Origin: Stenomitos frigidus_A
Lineage (GTDB): Bacteria > Cyanobacteriota > Cyanobacteriia > Leptolyngbyales > Leptolyngbyaceae
Length of the DNA: 64,000 bases
Assembly (NCBI RefSeq): GCF_963877135.1
Contig: NZ_CAWNSW010000105.1
Span: forward strand, 132,412-196,411
Direction of reading: 5' to 3'
Shown here: positions 16,360-25,427 of the stretch, piece after piece
Layout of the letters: each line of letters starts with the position of its first letter
Numbering within the stretch: the first letter of the stretch is position 1
Notes under the pieces: model-generated
Told to the model about the DNA's origin: nothing
Database searches by the model: none
What the model saw: only the letters and a program-made list of their open reading frames with translations
Made by a program: the position numbers and the translations under genes

Positions 16360-16427
16360 AGAAACCGGGTTTCTGAATGCCCTCTGAACGCTGCAACGGC
16401 AGATGCTCGTCAAGAAACCCGGTTTCT
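16360..16427. repeat. paired AGAAACCSGGTTTCT palindromes
   Basis: Two 15-bp palindromes (16360-16374, AGAAACCGGGTTTCT; 16413-16427, AGAAACCCGGTTTCT) are exact reverse complements of each other and enclose 38 bp. This looks like a dispersed cyanobacterial intergenic element. The surrounding 15920-16591 spacer otherwise contains only repeats. Confidence 0.8.
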
Positions 16428-16591
16428 GCAACGTCTGCATCAGGCCTATCCGTATCGTACTGCCGTGCCATTAGCGGGCGATCGCCCAACCCTTCTTAGA
16501 AACCACACACAACCTTGCGGGGTTCGCGGCTCTCAAAGCCATGACCCATCAGCCATGCTGGTCTTATCTACTCTCTAGCAGGCTTACCTCT

Positions 16592-16993
16592 ATGTCCCGC
16601 AAAAAACGTACCTCCCGCATGCTCGAAAACGCTGAACTCCGCTCTGCCGGATTGAAAGCCGTTGACCCTAAGATGGATTTTGGCGATGTTCGCACCTTAG
16701 CCAATCTCACCGCCCAGATGTCACAACTCCGCGCCAAACTAGACGCGTATAATACCGCTCTCGCCATCATCGATTCATCCAAAACTGAAATTGATGCATT
16801 AGAGAAGACCCTCGGCGACCTGGCAGACCAGATGTTGATTGGCGTCGCCTTCAAGTACGGCAAAAACAGCCGCGAGTACGAAATGGCAGGGGGTGTCCGC
16901 AAGAGTGAGCGCATTCGCCGGAGTACCGTGAGCCGCCTCAAAGCAAGCGCAGACGAGCCAGCCAGCAGCAGCGCGAGTGGACAAGCCGTTTAG
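16592..16993 (+). CDS. conserved cyanobacterial hypothetical protein
   Basis: A 133-residue basic protein starting MSRKKRTSRMLENAELRSAG. The middle is helical (LTAQMSQLRAKLDAYNTALA...EIDALEKTLGDLADQMLIG), followed by FKYGKNSREYEMAGGVRKSE and a low-complexity Ser/Ala tail. I recall similar multi-copy hypothetical proteins in filamentous cyanobacteria with the same YGKNS.EYEMAGG motif, but no function is known. The upstream spacer is filled with repeats. An earlier ATG at 16541 adds 17 residues unlike the family. Confidence 0.7.
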   Translation: MSRKKRTSRMLENAELRSAGLKAVDPKMDFGDVRTLANLTAQMSQLRAKLDAYNTALAIIDSSKTEIDALEKTLGDLADQMLIGVAFKYGKNSREYEMAGGVRKSERIRRSTVSRLKASADEPASSSASGQAV

Positions 16994-17209
16994 TCTCCCA
17001 ACGAGAGGGCGATCTTAGCAGGCTGCGATCGCCCTTTCAGTTAAAGTCTCCTCTCAGAACGGGGCAAACGCCGCAAAAAGTCGCGCCATTCTGCGAACTT
17101 CGTGCTACAACACCACTAAGTCACAACTCTACCTATGGTGTAGACTGTGATGTCTAGATGCTACATCTAGCCAAGCCCACCCCGTTCCAAAGAAGTGAGC
17201 GCTGAAATT

Positions 17210-18163
17210 ATGGTTCAAGAGCTTGAACAGTTTTATTTGTCAACTCCTGAAGCAATCCCAGTATTTTTTAGAACTTATACTTGTTCGGGAGACAGGGTAA
17301 TAAGTAAAGAGCTATGTAGCCTTCTGAACGAAAAAGTTTGTAGCACTTTAGGTGACAAGCTCTATTTGCTCAGAAAGTACGCCCCTGAGCTATCGAAGAT
17401 TGATCCTTTCACTGAGAAGATTACAAACTCTCTGGAGCATTACGCAAATGGAATAATCTTTGAGCGTTTAGAATATGGCAGCCTACGGGTAAACAGTGCT
17501 GATCGTACCCTGAGCCTAAGCTTGGAAATTGTCGTAAAAATGGCTGAAGCAGTCCCTAAGCGTTTCTCTTCAGATAGACCTCAGCAATGGTTGCGTATGG
17601 CGTGCCTAGTATTCCTACTTCATGAAGTTTCTCACATTGCTCAGAAACTTGCGGAGTACGAAGATGTCCAGCGAATGAAAGAGGTTGACGTAAGAATCGG
17701 TAGGGAGCGGATTGGAGAACTAGATTTAAGAAGTGATTATTTAGTAGTTCACACGCTTAGCTTATTTCTGATGTTCCACGATGAAAGAGCTTACAACCAT
17801 CGAAAATATATCAGATGGTTTTATGAACTCTGGTGTGGAGTGTGCAGAGCAATGCTTGATGTCTTCCCTAACGATGGTCGTGAAGATAAGCAGCAGCGCA
17901 TATTTGGCTACTTACTTATGTCCAAGTTGATTCGCGATGCCCATTTAAGCAACTATCCTCTAGAGTTTAATGGAGAGTTGTGGCCTGTTTGGAACCCCTC
18001 TTTAGACGGGTTATCGATTTACAGTCAAGGTGAGCCTTTTATTTCTGGCTGTCCAGTAGATTCAGCGCTAATGAAGCAGATTCTAGAGGACATTTCTACA
18101 AGCAACTATGGTAGGGCTCTACCGAAAATTGATGAATTGTGGAAGTGCTTACCTCGTCGCTGA
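17210..18163 (+). CDS. putative zinc metallopeptidase-like protein (HExxH), unknown
   Basis: The 317-residue protein has an HEVSH motif at residues 138-142 inside the helix VFLLHEVSHIAQKL, followed about 30 residues later by ELDLRSDYLVVHTL, which could supply the third metal ligand. This pattern (HExxH...DxxAD-like) is seen in several small metallopeptidase families. The gene is noticeably more AT-rich than its neighbours, which points to acquisition by transfer. The ATG at 17210 is preferred over a GTG at 17195. A strong terminator follows at 18231, so it is probably a single-gene unit. No family assignment is made. Confidence 0.65.
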   Translation: MVQELEQFYLSTPEAIPVFFRTYTCSGDRVISKELCSLLNEKVCSTLGDKLYLLRKYAPELSKIDPFTEKITNSLEHYANGIIFERLEYGSLRVNSADRTLSLSLEIVVKMAEAVPKRFSSDRPQQWLRMACLVFLLHEVSHIAQKLAEYEDVQRMKEVDVRIGRERIGELDLRSDYLVVHTLSLFLMFHDERAYNHRKYIRWFYELWCGVCRAMLDVFPNDGREDKQQRIFGYLLMSKLIRDAHLSNYPLEFNGELWPVWNPSLDGLSIYSQGEPFISGCPVDSALMKQILEDISTSNYGRALPKIDELWKCLPRR

Positions 18164-18230
18164 TTGATACAGACCCGTCTCATCAAAAGAGAAGTCATCA
18201 AGATTACTTCTTTTGAGATTGCATAAATCT

Positions 18231-18263
18231 GGAGTAAGAGTCGTACACTCTTACTCCTTTTTT
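18231..18263 (+). terminator. rho-independent terminator
   Basis: A perfect 11-bp stem (GGAGTAAGAGT / ACTCTTACTCC) with a 5-nt loop is followed by six T residues. It lies 68 bp after the HExxH gene and separates it from the ribonucleotide reductase gene. Confidence 0.93.
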
Positions 18264-18381
18264 GCTCTGAGTTTTTAATCTTAGATCTTGACTTGAACTC
18301 ATTTGTATGGACATAATCCTTATTTTAACGCTACATATAGAGCCTTCTATTTGTATACCACGCTAGCAGGCAGCGCAACCT

Positions 18382-20667
18382 ATGGTTATAGAACTTCAAC
18401 GCAAACATTTGTCTGAGCAGTTTCCTGAAACCGCTCCCACTGCCAATCCTGTCTTCTACAGAACCTACAGTCGTCGCATTAACAACCGTCGTGAACCATT
18501 GGCAGACGTGATCCAGCGGACAACGCAAGGGTTGGTTGAGTTAGGGCGGCTGAGCGTCGAAGAAAAAGCCCTCATTCAACGCATGCAGCAGCAGCTTAAG
18601 AGCATGCCCTCAGGGCGCTGGCTGTGGGTCGGCGGCACAGACTGGATCAACAAGCCAGAAAATTTTTCGGGAGCCTACAACTGCACCAGCACCAACGTCA
18701 TTGATTGGCAGGCGTTTGGGCTCATGATGGATCTCGCCATGATGGGCTGTGGTACTGGTGCGATTCTCGAACCACGCTACAGCAATCAACTACCCGCCAT
18801 TCGTAACCATCTACTCGTCAATTTAGAGGGCGAAATCGGCACGACACCCGCTGAGCAACGGCACGATCGCACGCAAGTCACCATTGACGGCAATCAGGTA
18901 CACATTCTCGTAGGCGATAGCCGCCAGGGATGGGTGCAGTCCTACAAAACCTTGCTGGAACTTTCGACCGACGATCGCTTTACAGGCGATGTTGCCGTAA
19001 CCGTCAACGTGAGCGATGTCCGCGCTGAAGGGGAAGTGCTGAAAGGCTTTGGCGGCATGGCAAACCCCATTCGGCTACCAGGATTGTACGAACGGTGTGC
19101 GGCACTATTGAACAAGGCGATCGGTCGTCAACTTACCTCTGTTGAATGCTGTTTGTTGATTGATGAAGCCGCTGCCACAGTGGTTGCAGGCAATATTCGG
19201 CGATCGGCGGGCATGCGTCAAGGCGTGAGCAACGATGCCGCGTTTGCCGTCGCTAAAGATAATCTGTGGCAGCAAGACGAGGCTGGCAACTGGCGTATTG
19301 ACCCAGAACGCGATGCGCTGCGGATGGCAAACCATACGCGCGTGTATCACCACAAGCCAACCGAGCAAGAATGTACCGATGCGGTGCGCAAGCAGTTTTA
19401 CTCTGGTGAAGGAGCGATTCAGTATGCACCCGAAGCGATCGCCCGCTCCAACCGTGATCTGTTGACCACACCAGAACTCAAAACGGCCTTCCTGGCTGCT
19501 TACAATCAAGGCACAGCCAGAGAATGGCTGCTCCAACAGCAACCCCAAATGCCTGCGGCGGAGCTAGAACATCGTCTGGGTCGTTATGGGTTGAATCCCT
19601 GCGGCGAGATTTTGGGTGCTGACTTCCACTGCAACCTGGCAGAAGTGCATCTGAATCAGCTTGATCCAAACAATCTCGACGAACAGGCGGACGCTTTCAA
19701 GGCAGCCGCACTTTCTGTCGCAGCGCTCCTGAATCATCGTTTTGCGGAACCGCGCTATCAGAAATCGCGTGATCTCGATCCGATCGTGGGTGTCTCCTTC
19801 ACAGGCTTATTTGATTTCTTCGTCCATGCGTTTGGCGTCGAGTGGTTGCGCTGGTGGGAAGCAGGTAGACCCGATACAGTGACAGGTCTGGCGTTCAAGC
19901 AAAAAGAGCAGGCATTCTTGTCGCGCTGGCGGGAAACCGTGAACCAGGCGGTATGGGAATACTGCGATCGCCATCACCTCAAGCGTCCCAACCGCTGCAC
20001 CACCGTTCAACCTGCCGGGACTAAATCCTTACTCACAGGAGCCAGCCCCGGTTGGCATCCGCCCAAAGCCCAGCGGTTCATTCGTCGCATCACCTTCCGC
20101 AAAAATGATCCAGTCGCCCTGGCGTGCTTGGATTACGGCTACAGCATTGTGCCGTCACAGTCCGATAAGGATGAGACGGGCAATCTACTGAACGATCCGT
20201 TTGATCCTCGCTGTACGGAATGGCTGGTTGAGATCCCCGTTGAGGTTTCATGGGCAAACCTGCCCGGTGCCGACACGATCGCGATCGAAAAGTTCTCGGC
20301 TCTGGCGCAGTTCGATTTCTACATGCAGGTGCAAACCTACTACACCGCGCACAATACCAGCGCTACGATCGAACTCACCGAAGCCGAAATTGAACCGCTG
20401 GCACAGCGCATTTACCAGACGATCGCCAACGAGGAAGGCTACATTAGCGCGGCTCTGTTAGCTCGCTTTGATGCGCCCTTCCCCCGCCTACCGTTTGAGA
20501 AGATTGATAAGGAAACCTTCGATCGTCTCCAGCAAGCGGTCGCCACCAAACAGCAAACCAGCGACTTTTACGCCGCGCTCAGCCGTTACGACTCTGGCTT
20601 TAGTCTGGCTGAAGGACCCGCTGGCTGCGATAGCGACAAGTGCATGTTGCCGGAAGGGAAAGGCTAA
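18382..20667 (+). CDS. nrdJ: adenosylcobalamin-dependent ribonucleoside-triphosphate reductase (class II, monomeric)
   Basis: The 761-residue enzyme reduces ribonucleoside triphosphates to deoxyribonucleotides using adenosylcobalamin. The reducing cysteine pair is C101 (GAYNCTS) and C418 (FHCN), the thiyl-radical cysteine is C407 in NPCGEI with E409, and the C-terminal shuttle pair is C749/C754 (CDSDKC). These match the Lactobacillus leichmannii RTPR layout. Finger loop motifs such as NIRRSAGMRQG and QPAGTKSLLTG are present. There is no intein, although cyanobacterial RNR genes often carry them. No cobalamin riboswitch is visible in the 118-bp spacer after the preceding terminator. It is convergent with the C39-like peptidase gene. 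Confidence 0.95.
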   Translation: MVIELQRKHLSEQFPETAPTANPVFYRTYSRRINNRREPLADVIQRTTQGLVELGRLSVEEKALIQRMQQQLKSMPSGRWLWVGGTDWINKPENFSGAYNCTSTNVIDWQAFGLMMDLAMMGCGTGAILEPRYSNQLPAIRNHLLVNLEGEIGTTPAEQRHDRTQVTIDGNQVHILVGDSRQGWVQSYKTLLELSTDDRFTGDVAVTVNVSDVRAEGEVLKGFGGMANPIRLPGLYERCAALLNKAIGRQLTSVECCLLIDEAAATVVAGNIRRSAGMRQGVSNDAAFAVAKDNLWQQDEAGNWRIDPERDALRMANHTRVYHHKPTEQECTDAVRKQFYSGEGAIQYAPEAIARSNRDLLTTPELKTAFLAAYNQGTAREWLLQQQPQMPAAELEHRLGRYGLNPCGEILGADFHCNLAEVHLNQLDPNNLDEQADAFKAAALSVAALLNHRFAEPRYQKSRDLDPIVGVSFTGLFDFFVHAFGVEWLRWWEAGRPDTVTGLAFKQKEQAFLSRWRETVNQAVWEYCDRHHLKRPNRCTTVQPAGTKSLLTGASPGWHPPKAQRFIRRITFRKNDPVALACLDYGYSIVPSQSDKDETGNLLNDPFDPRCTEWLVEIPVEVSWANLPGADTIAIEKFSALAQFDFYMQVQTYYTAHNTSATIELTEAEIEPLAQRIYQTIANEEGYISAALLARFDAPFPRLPFEKIDKETFDRLQQAVATKQQTSDFYAALSRYDSGFSLAEGPAGCDSDKCMLPEGKG

Positions 20668-20723
20668 AGGCTAAAGGATGAAGGCTAAAACGTTTTATCC
20701 TTTAGCCTTCATCCCTTAGCCTT
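20660..20723. terminator. inverted repeat between convergent genes (bidirectional terminator)
   Basis: The arms AGGCTAAAGGATGAAGGCTA and their near-complement (TCCTTTAGCCTTCATCCCTTAGCC) surround AAACGTTTTA. The structure overlaps the 3' ends of nrdJ and the C39-like gene and could terminate both. The AAAGGCTAAAGGATGAAGGC unit resembles tandem spacer repeats of cyanobacteria. Confidence 0.7.
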
Positions 20724-21486
20724 TGGAAATAAAGTGCACCCAAAACTGATTGTCGCCACAGCAGAGGTCATAAACCAGTCTGTACGAGTAGGTCAGCCCC
20801 ACACCACTGGCATAAATGTCGTATTGACTATCGCCAGGACCGTTGTAGGTTAATTCGCCGTAGGGATCATTCACAATGAACCCGTTTTCGTTGTAGCCAA
20901 CGAAGACGACAATATGCCCAGAGGCTGTGAAATAGCCGTGGACAACGACTGGATTGCCCTGGATGAGCCACTCTTTCACATTCTCAAAGCTTGCAGTCGT
21001 TTTGAACGTGTCTTTACAGCCGTAGACTTCCACGACTTTTGCCAGTACATCGGGTACATGGCGATCGAGCCCATTGGCCGCGCAGTAATCCTGGAGTTCA
21101 TCCGGGAAGCGCTGTTCAGGATGTTTGCGCGATGCTCCTAGATACGCCAGGCACATCGCGATCGAGGTCACATTACAGGTACCGTAGGGATTTTCAGAGT
21201 TATCTAGCTGATCATAATAGGGCACCGAGAGTTTGACGGCTTTCGGAAAGACAACGTTGTTGTCCTCTAAAATGGCACCGTGCCGCTGATAGATATACCA
21301 GGTATTTTTTCCTTGAAAGCTCTGATCTGACAGCGCTACCTTAATGTGATCACTCGCTGCTCCGTAGGACTGAACGTTAAGCAGCGTGCCAGCCTGCACC
21401 GTCTGCAATTGATCAGCGGCTAACTTTCCCGCTTGGATGGGCTGTTGCTTAAGTACCGTATCGCAAAGGACTTTAAGTTGAGTCAT
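20716..21486 (-). CDS. C39-like cysteine peptidase family protein
   Basis: A 256-residue protein with an SH3-like N-terminal part (about residues 1-80) and a C39-like papain-fold domain. The catalytic residues expected for the family are visible: C104 in YGTCNVTS, H191 in ASGHIVVFVGY and D207 in VNDPYG. No signal peptide is present. Such proteins (Peptidase_C39_2 type) may cleave peptides or cell wall material, but the substrate here is unknown. It converges on nrdJ. Confidence 0.8.
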   Translation of the reverse strand: MTQLKVLCDTVLKQQPIQAGKLAADQLQTVQAGTLLNVQSYGAASDHIKVALSDQSFQGKNTWYIYQRHGAILEDNNVVFPKAVKLSVPYYDQLDNSENPYGTCNVTSIAMCLAYLGASRKHPEQRFPDELQDYCAANGLDRHVPDVLAKVVEVYGCKDTFKTTASFENVKEWLIQGNPVVVHGYFTASGHIVVFVGYNENGFIVNDPYGELTYNGPGDSQYDIYASGVGLTYSYRLVYDLCCGDNQFWVHFISKG

Positions 21487-22002
21487 AAGACAATGCCGTT
21501 TTACTAAATGGACTCTATGGATTCAGGGCTGATGCAGTAACTGGGGTGTTCACGAATCGGTGCCAGGAGAGCGTCCAGGTTGTGACCAGAAACGCGCTTG
21601 CTTTCAACCCTGCGTCAGGCTTATGAAGGTGAGGCGATCGAGGCTACTAATATGACCAGGGTTCTCACCTCAGTCCGCGGAACATCAACGAACAGGTGAC
21701 TGCTGACTGCTTCGTAGCTTGCTAGCGTGGTGTTGCCATCGTATGTCAAGTTTGCCCAACCAATGAGGCTGCTTCGCTTTGACACATCTAGCCTCATGAC
21801 CAGCGCTCCATCATTACCAACGCGCTACAATCACCAAAGAGTCGGCGTTTAGCTCGCGCTAGAAACTGAGCCGTACAGCAATCGTTGATTGTTAGCTAAA
21901 CAATGTCTTCAACCCGTTGATCACTGATTCCTGACCACTGTTAACGGATAGTTTCTCACCGCTCACTAACCAACCAAACCCATAACCCAAAGGAGTCCAC
22001 TC
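21487..22002. other. intergenic region, 516 bp, no gene seen
   Basis: Between the divergent C39-like gene and the small gene at 22003 I find no open frame with a start signal, tRNA or clear terminator. The last bases hold the AGGAG ribosome binding site for the next gene (21991-21995). Confidence 0.4.
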
Positions 22003-22218
22003 GTGTTTCTTGATGAACTAACCCCTGTCTGGAAAGAGCTTTCGCAGCAGCCTGTTGCGTTTCTAGGTGGCTTCTTATCAGGGCTGTTTCGCCTCAATCT
22101 TTCAGAAGACCCCGTCAAAAGCTGGCTGGATCAACAGTCAGGTAGCACGACGTCTGGCTCAACGACTGGATCGAATAATGGCAACAGCGGTGCTCCCAAG
22201 TCGATTTCGATCGACTAA
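22003..22218 (+). CDS. small conserved cyanobacterial hypothetical protein
   Basis: A 71-residue protein starting at a GTG with an AGGAG ribosome binding site 7 nt upstream. The N-terminal half (FLDELTPVWKELSQQPVAFL then GGFLSGLFRLNLSEDPVKSW) is amphipathic and conserved in cyanobacteria as far as I recall; the C-terminal half is a Ser/Thr/Gly/Asn-rich tail. It may be membrane-associated. Function unknown. Confidence 0.7.
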   Translation: MFLDELTPVWKELSQQPVAFLGGFLSGLFRLNLSEDPVKSWLDQQSGSTTSGSTTGSNNGNSGAPKSISID

Positions 22219-22361
22219 ATAAATTAAATGAATAAAACCGTGATGCTTGATACCAACGACGTCTAACAAGTATCAGGCTTTTCAGAATGAGGTGTGGCTG
22301 GTGTGCTATCACCGGATTTAGGGTTTGATACGAACCCTTCGTCCCATCTGATCAAGCTCCT

Positions 22362-22628
22362 ATGACTATTTACGTTGGCAATTTGTCTTACCAGGCAACT
22401 CCAGAAGACCTATCGGAAGTCTTTACTGAGTACGGTGCAGTGAAGCGTGTCTCTCTGCCGACCGATCGCGAAACGGGTCGGATGCGTGGGTTTGCCTTTG
22501 TGGAACTCGCTGAAGACGCTCAAGAAGATGCGGCGATCGTGGCATTAGACGGTGCCGAATGGATGGGTCGTCAGTTAAAGGTGAATAAGGCAAAACCGCG
22601 AGAAGACGCTCGTAGCGCTGCACGATAG
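22362..22628 (+). CDS. RRM-domain RNA-binding protein (Rbp type)
   Basis: An 88-residue single RNA-recognition-motif protein: RNP2 is IYVGNL (residues 3-8) and RNP1 is RGFAFVEL (about 42-49). The C-terminus is short and basic and lacks the Gly-rich tail of cold-induced Rbp proteins, so it belongs to the short, tail-less group. In cyanobacteria such proteins bind RNA in cold response or thylakoid mRNA localisation; the specific role here is not known. Confidence 0.93.
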   Translation: MTIYVGNLSYQATPEDLSEVFTEYGAVKRVSLPTDRETGRMRGFAFVELAEDAQEDAAIVALDGAEWMGRQLKVNKAKPREDARSAAR

Positions 22629-22796
22629 CGGCAGTCACGAGCATCAGCGGTCAAAGATTGAGAGTTCACTGCGGTAGCAACGCTAGCGCACCAAAGATTT
22701 TCTCGCGTTTTAACCGTCAAACTTAACCTATCTATGGCAATCTGTAAGAACAGAGACAACTGATACTGTCTTACTGCCAAGCTTTACCCATAGCGT

Positions 22797-24020
22797 ATGC
22801 AAACTCTGCCCAGCCCACCAACCGCCACAACGCCTCTCGCTGCACCTACCGATACTGCTATCCAGCGTCGCAAAACGCGATCGGTGCCTGTGGGCAGCAT
22901 CACGATCGGCGGAAGCTATCCCGTTGCCGTGCAGTCCATGATCAACGAAGATACGTTGGACATTGATGGCTCGGTGGCTGCCATTCGCCGTCTGCACGAA
23001 ATCGGTTGCGAAATCGTGCGTGTGACCGTCCCCAGCATGGCGCACTCTAAGGCAATGGAAGAAATCCAACAGCGGTTGCGTGCCACCTATCAACCCGTAC
23101 CGCTGGTTGCAGATGTGCATCACAACGGGTTGAAGATTGCGCTAGAGGCGGCTAAGCACGTCGATAACGTGCGGATCAATCCAGGCTTATATGTGTTTGA
23201 AAAGCCGAAGAGCGATCGTACTGAATATACCCAAACCGAATTTGACGAAATTGGCGAGAAGATTCGCGAGACTCTAGCACCACTCGTCATTTCTCTGCGC
23301 GATCAAAACAAATCGATGCGAATTGGCGTGAATCACGGGTCTCTGGCAGAACGGATGCTGTTTACCTACGGTGACACGCCCGAAGGCATGGTGGAGTCAG
23401 CGCTGGAGTTCATCCGCATCTGCGAATCGCTCGATTATTACCATTTAGAACTCTCGCTCAAAGCCTCCAGAGTACCCGTCATGTTGGCTGCCAATCGTCT
23501 TATGGTGCAGCGCATGAACGAGCTGGGCATGGCATACCCGCTCCATCTCGGTGTGACCGAAGCAGGCGATGGCGAATACGGTCGCATCAAATCCACCGCT
23601 GGCATCGGGACGCTCTTGGCAGAAGGCATCGGCGACACCATCCGCGTCTCTCTCACCGAAGCACCCGAAAAAGAAATTCCCGTCTGCTACGGCATTCTGC
23701 AAGCCTTGGGGCTACGCCGCACGATGGTCGAGTATGTCGCCTGCCCGTCCTGCGGACGCACGCTCTTTAATCTCGAAGAAGTGCTGCACAAAGTTCGAGA
23801 CGCGACCAATCACCTGACTGGCTTGAACATTGCGGTAATGGGCTGCATCGTCAACGGACCTGGCGAGATGGCAGACGCAGACTACGGCTATGTGGGCAAG
23901 CAAGCAGGCTGGATTTCCCTCTATCGGGGACGCGATGAAATTAAGAAAGTCCCTGAGGCTCAAGGCGTTGAGGAGTTGATTAGTTTGATCAAGTCGGACG
24001 GCTGTTGGATCGAGCCGTAA
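22797..24020 (+). CDS. ispG: (E)-4-hydroxy-3-methylbut-2-enyl-diphosphate synthase (ferredoxin)
   Basis: The 407-residue GcpE/IspG enzyme performs the penultimate step of the MEP isoprenoid pathway, converting MEcPP to HMBPP. The 4Fe-4S ligands are C316 and C319 (CPSCGR), C350 (MGCIVNGPGE) and E357. The N-terminal TIM-barrel part includes VAVQSMINEDT and LVADVHHN. In cyanobacteria electrons come from ferredoxin. The first 25 residues are variable and Thr/Pro-rich. It stands alone, followed by a palindromic element. Confidence 0.97.
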   Translation: MQTLPSPPTATTPLAAPTDTAIQRRKTRSVPVGSITIGGSYPVAVQSMINEDTLDIDGSVAAIRRLHEIGCEIVRVTVPSMAHSKAMEEIQQRLRATYQPVPLVADVHHNGLKIALEAAKHVDNVRINPGLYVFEKPKSDRTEYTQTEFDEIGEKIRETLAPLVISLRDQNKSMRIGVNHGSLAERMLFTYGDTPEGMVESALEFIRICESLDYYHLELSLKASRVPVMLAANRLMVQRMNELGMAYPLHLGVTEAGDGEYGRIKSTAGIGTLLAEGIGDTIRVSLTEAPEKEIPVCYGILQALGLRRTMVEYVACPSCGRTLFNLEEVLHKVRDATNHLTGLNIAVMGCIVNGPGEMADADYGYVGKQAGWISLYRGRDEIKKVPEAQGVEELISLIKSDGCWIEP

Positions 24021-24042
24021 GAAAGGAAACAGTAGAAATAAG

Positions 24043-24145
24043 TAGGACTTACGCAAAGATCCCCGACTTCTATCGCACGGGAAGCTGGGCAGCGCTAATT
24101 TTTCGCCAGAAGTCGGGGATCTGAAGACTTCATGCGTAAGTCCTA
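24043..24145. repeat. MITE-like palindromic element, 103 bp
   Basis: Terminal inverted repeats TAGGACTTACGCA / TGCGTAAGTCCTA enclose a second inverted pair, GATCCCCGACTTCT / AGAAGTCGGGGATC. No coding sequence is inside. A related TGCGTAAGTC end occurs near 36823. It is probably a non-autonomous element mobilised by a transposase elsewhere, and it can fold as a terminator for ispG. Confidence 0.8.
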
Positions 24146-24317
24146 ATAAGCATACGAGTACTGAGTTTTGCTGTCATCTGTTTAGCTCAACCCAGGTTGC
24201 ATTTGCAAAAAAAAAATCACATGTCATTGTTACAAGCAACAAGTGATGGCATACAAGAGTGATGGCATACAAGTCCAGCAGTTAATACGCTAAGGTTGTT
24301 TCTACAGGAGTGTTCAC

Positions 24318-24499
24318 TTGCCAACACGCGAGCAAGCTGAAGCAGCCATTTTTGTCTGTCAACTGTTTTCTAACCTGTTTCAGCCAATCAACGTTTTTCG
24401 ATACGACCAAAAGGCGAAGACGATCTATGTTCAAGGTGGAAGCGCGGACGAATTGCGATCGTAATTTTTGAGGATGGGAACTGGGAGTTCGTTCTATGA
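24318..24499 (+). pseudogene. DUF6888-like small protein, single-base frameshift
   Basis: From a TTG start with a CAGGAG ribosome binding site the frame reads PTREQAEAAIFVCQLFSNLF, then QPINVFRYDQKAKTIYVQGG and SADELRS, where it stops at 24462. In the next frame the family-typical end IVIFEDGNWEFVL continues and stops at 24499, overlapping the DUF6887 start by 4 bp. One missing base near 24458-24461 separates the two halves, inside a GCGATCG motif. Either the gene is inactivated or there is a sequencing error. Confidence 0.7.
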
Positions 24500-24726
24500 C
24501 TCAAGACTTAAATCAACTGACCAACGCTGAACTGAAGCGCTATCTTTCAGAGCATCGGAACAATGATGATGCGTTTCATGATGCGCTGCAAGTTTTAATG
24601 AGCCGTCGCGATCCAAATGCTCCGAGGTATCCCTATCCATACGATATGGTTGATCCCGAACGCGAGGTTGAGGCAATTTTCAGGGCGAGAATCCGCCAGA
24701 TTGAGCAGGATCAGTCAGCCGATTGA
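24496..24726 (+). CDS. DUF6887-like small protein
   Basis: A 76-residue charged protein (LTNAELKRYLSEHRNNDDAF, then HDALQVLMSRRDPNAPRYPY) ending in a helix REVEAIFRARIRQIEQDQ. It resembles the cyanobacterial DUF6887 proteins that are encoded immediately after DUF6888 with an overlapping start, as here. The pair has a toxin-antitoxin-like arrangement, but no activity is established. Its partner gene is frameshifted. Confidence 0.68.
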   Translation: MTQDLNQLTNAELKRYLSEHRNNDDAFHDALQVLMSRRDPNAPRYPYPYDMVDPEREVEAIFRARIRQIEQDQSAD

Positions 24727-24802
24727 TAATAGTAGGCAGCTGACTTTGGGGTTAGGGCAACAATCGTGTCTAGCAAGTCTCTCAGACCTATTGACCGTTG
24801 CG

Positions 24803-25345
24803 TTACTTCAGATCTAACAGCCCTGCTTCTTTGAGTTTAGGGTTAAAGCGAATTTCCACCTGAACGTCGCGAGACTTCAATACTTCCAGTATTTGTGCTT
24901 CAACTCGTCGGGCGAGTTGTTTCAGCACTTTCATTTGGCTCAGTTCATCGATCGCCCCAGCATAGCTTGCCTGTTCCTCTGGCGTCATTTGCGCTTTTGC
25001 ATCGATCGCTTGTGTCCATCGACTTTCATCAGCACCGTTTCCGACTGGCACCGAACCATTCTCGCTCATCCAGGCTGTGCGAATTTCCTCCAGGATTGTG
25101 CGACTGGGGCGATCGATCGTCTGTACCTTCAGCCCATAACACCGCTCTGGCTGACGGACTAAGTGCTGCTTCAGGCTCAAATAAACATCCCGTGAGTAGC
25201 CAATATACTGCAACGTTTGCTGTTGATCAAAAATGGCATACACGCCGACTTTGCCCTGAAATTGTTCTGGCAGTTGACCACGATCGTCAATATAGGCAAG
25301 GTGCTCCAAACCAGAGAGCACAGGTGTATCAATTTGAGAAGACAT
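24803..25345 (-). CDS. GIY-YIG nuclease-superfamily protein
   Basis: The 180-residue protein has a GIY-YIG type core: GVYAIFD (GIY strand), LQYIGYSRDVYLSLKQHL (YIG strand with the usual R) and a later Glu-containing region. The second half is helical (MTPEEQASYAGAIDELSQMK) and not nuclease-like. GIY-YIG proteins of this small type are common in cyanobacteria and plastids without a known substrate. The ATG at 25345 is preferred over 25375, which lies in a repeat-rich spacer. Confidence 0.75.
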   Translation of the reverse strand: MSSQIDTPVLSGLEHLAYIDDRGQLPEQFQGKVGVYAIFDQQQTLQYIGYSRDVYLSLKQHLVRQPERCYGLKVQTIDRPSRTILEEIRTAWMSENGSVPVGNGADESRWTQAIDAKAQMTPEEQASYAGAIDELSQMKVLKQLARRVEAQILEVLKSRDVQVEIRFNPKLKEAGLLDLK

Positions 25346-25427
25346 TTTATAAAGAATGAAGGGTAAGGGATACAAGGATAAAAGGTTGATTTAGTCTTTA
25401 GCATTCAGCCTTGATCCTTTCTTTGAA

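Noticed and set aside
18264..18381. Possible cobalamin riboswitch before the B12-dependent reductase
   Set aside because: The spacer after the terminator is only 118 bp and shows no B12-box-like sequence.
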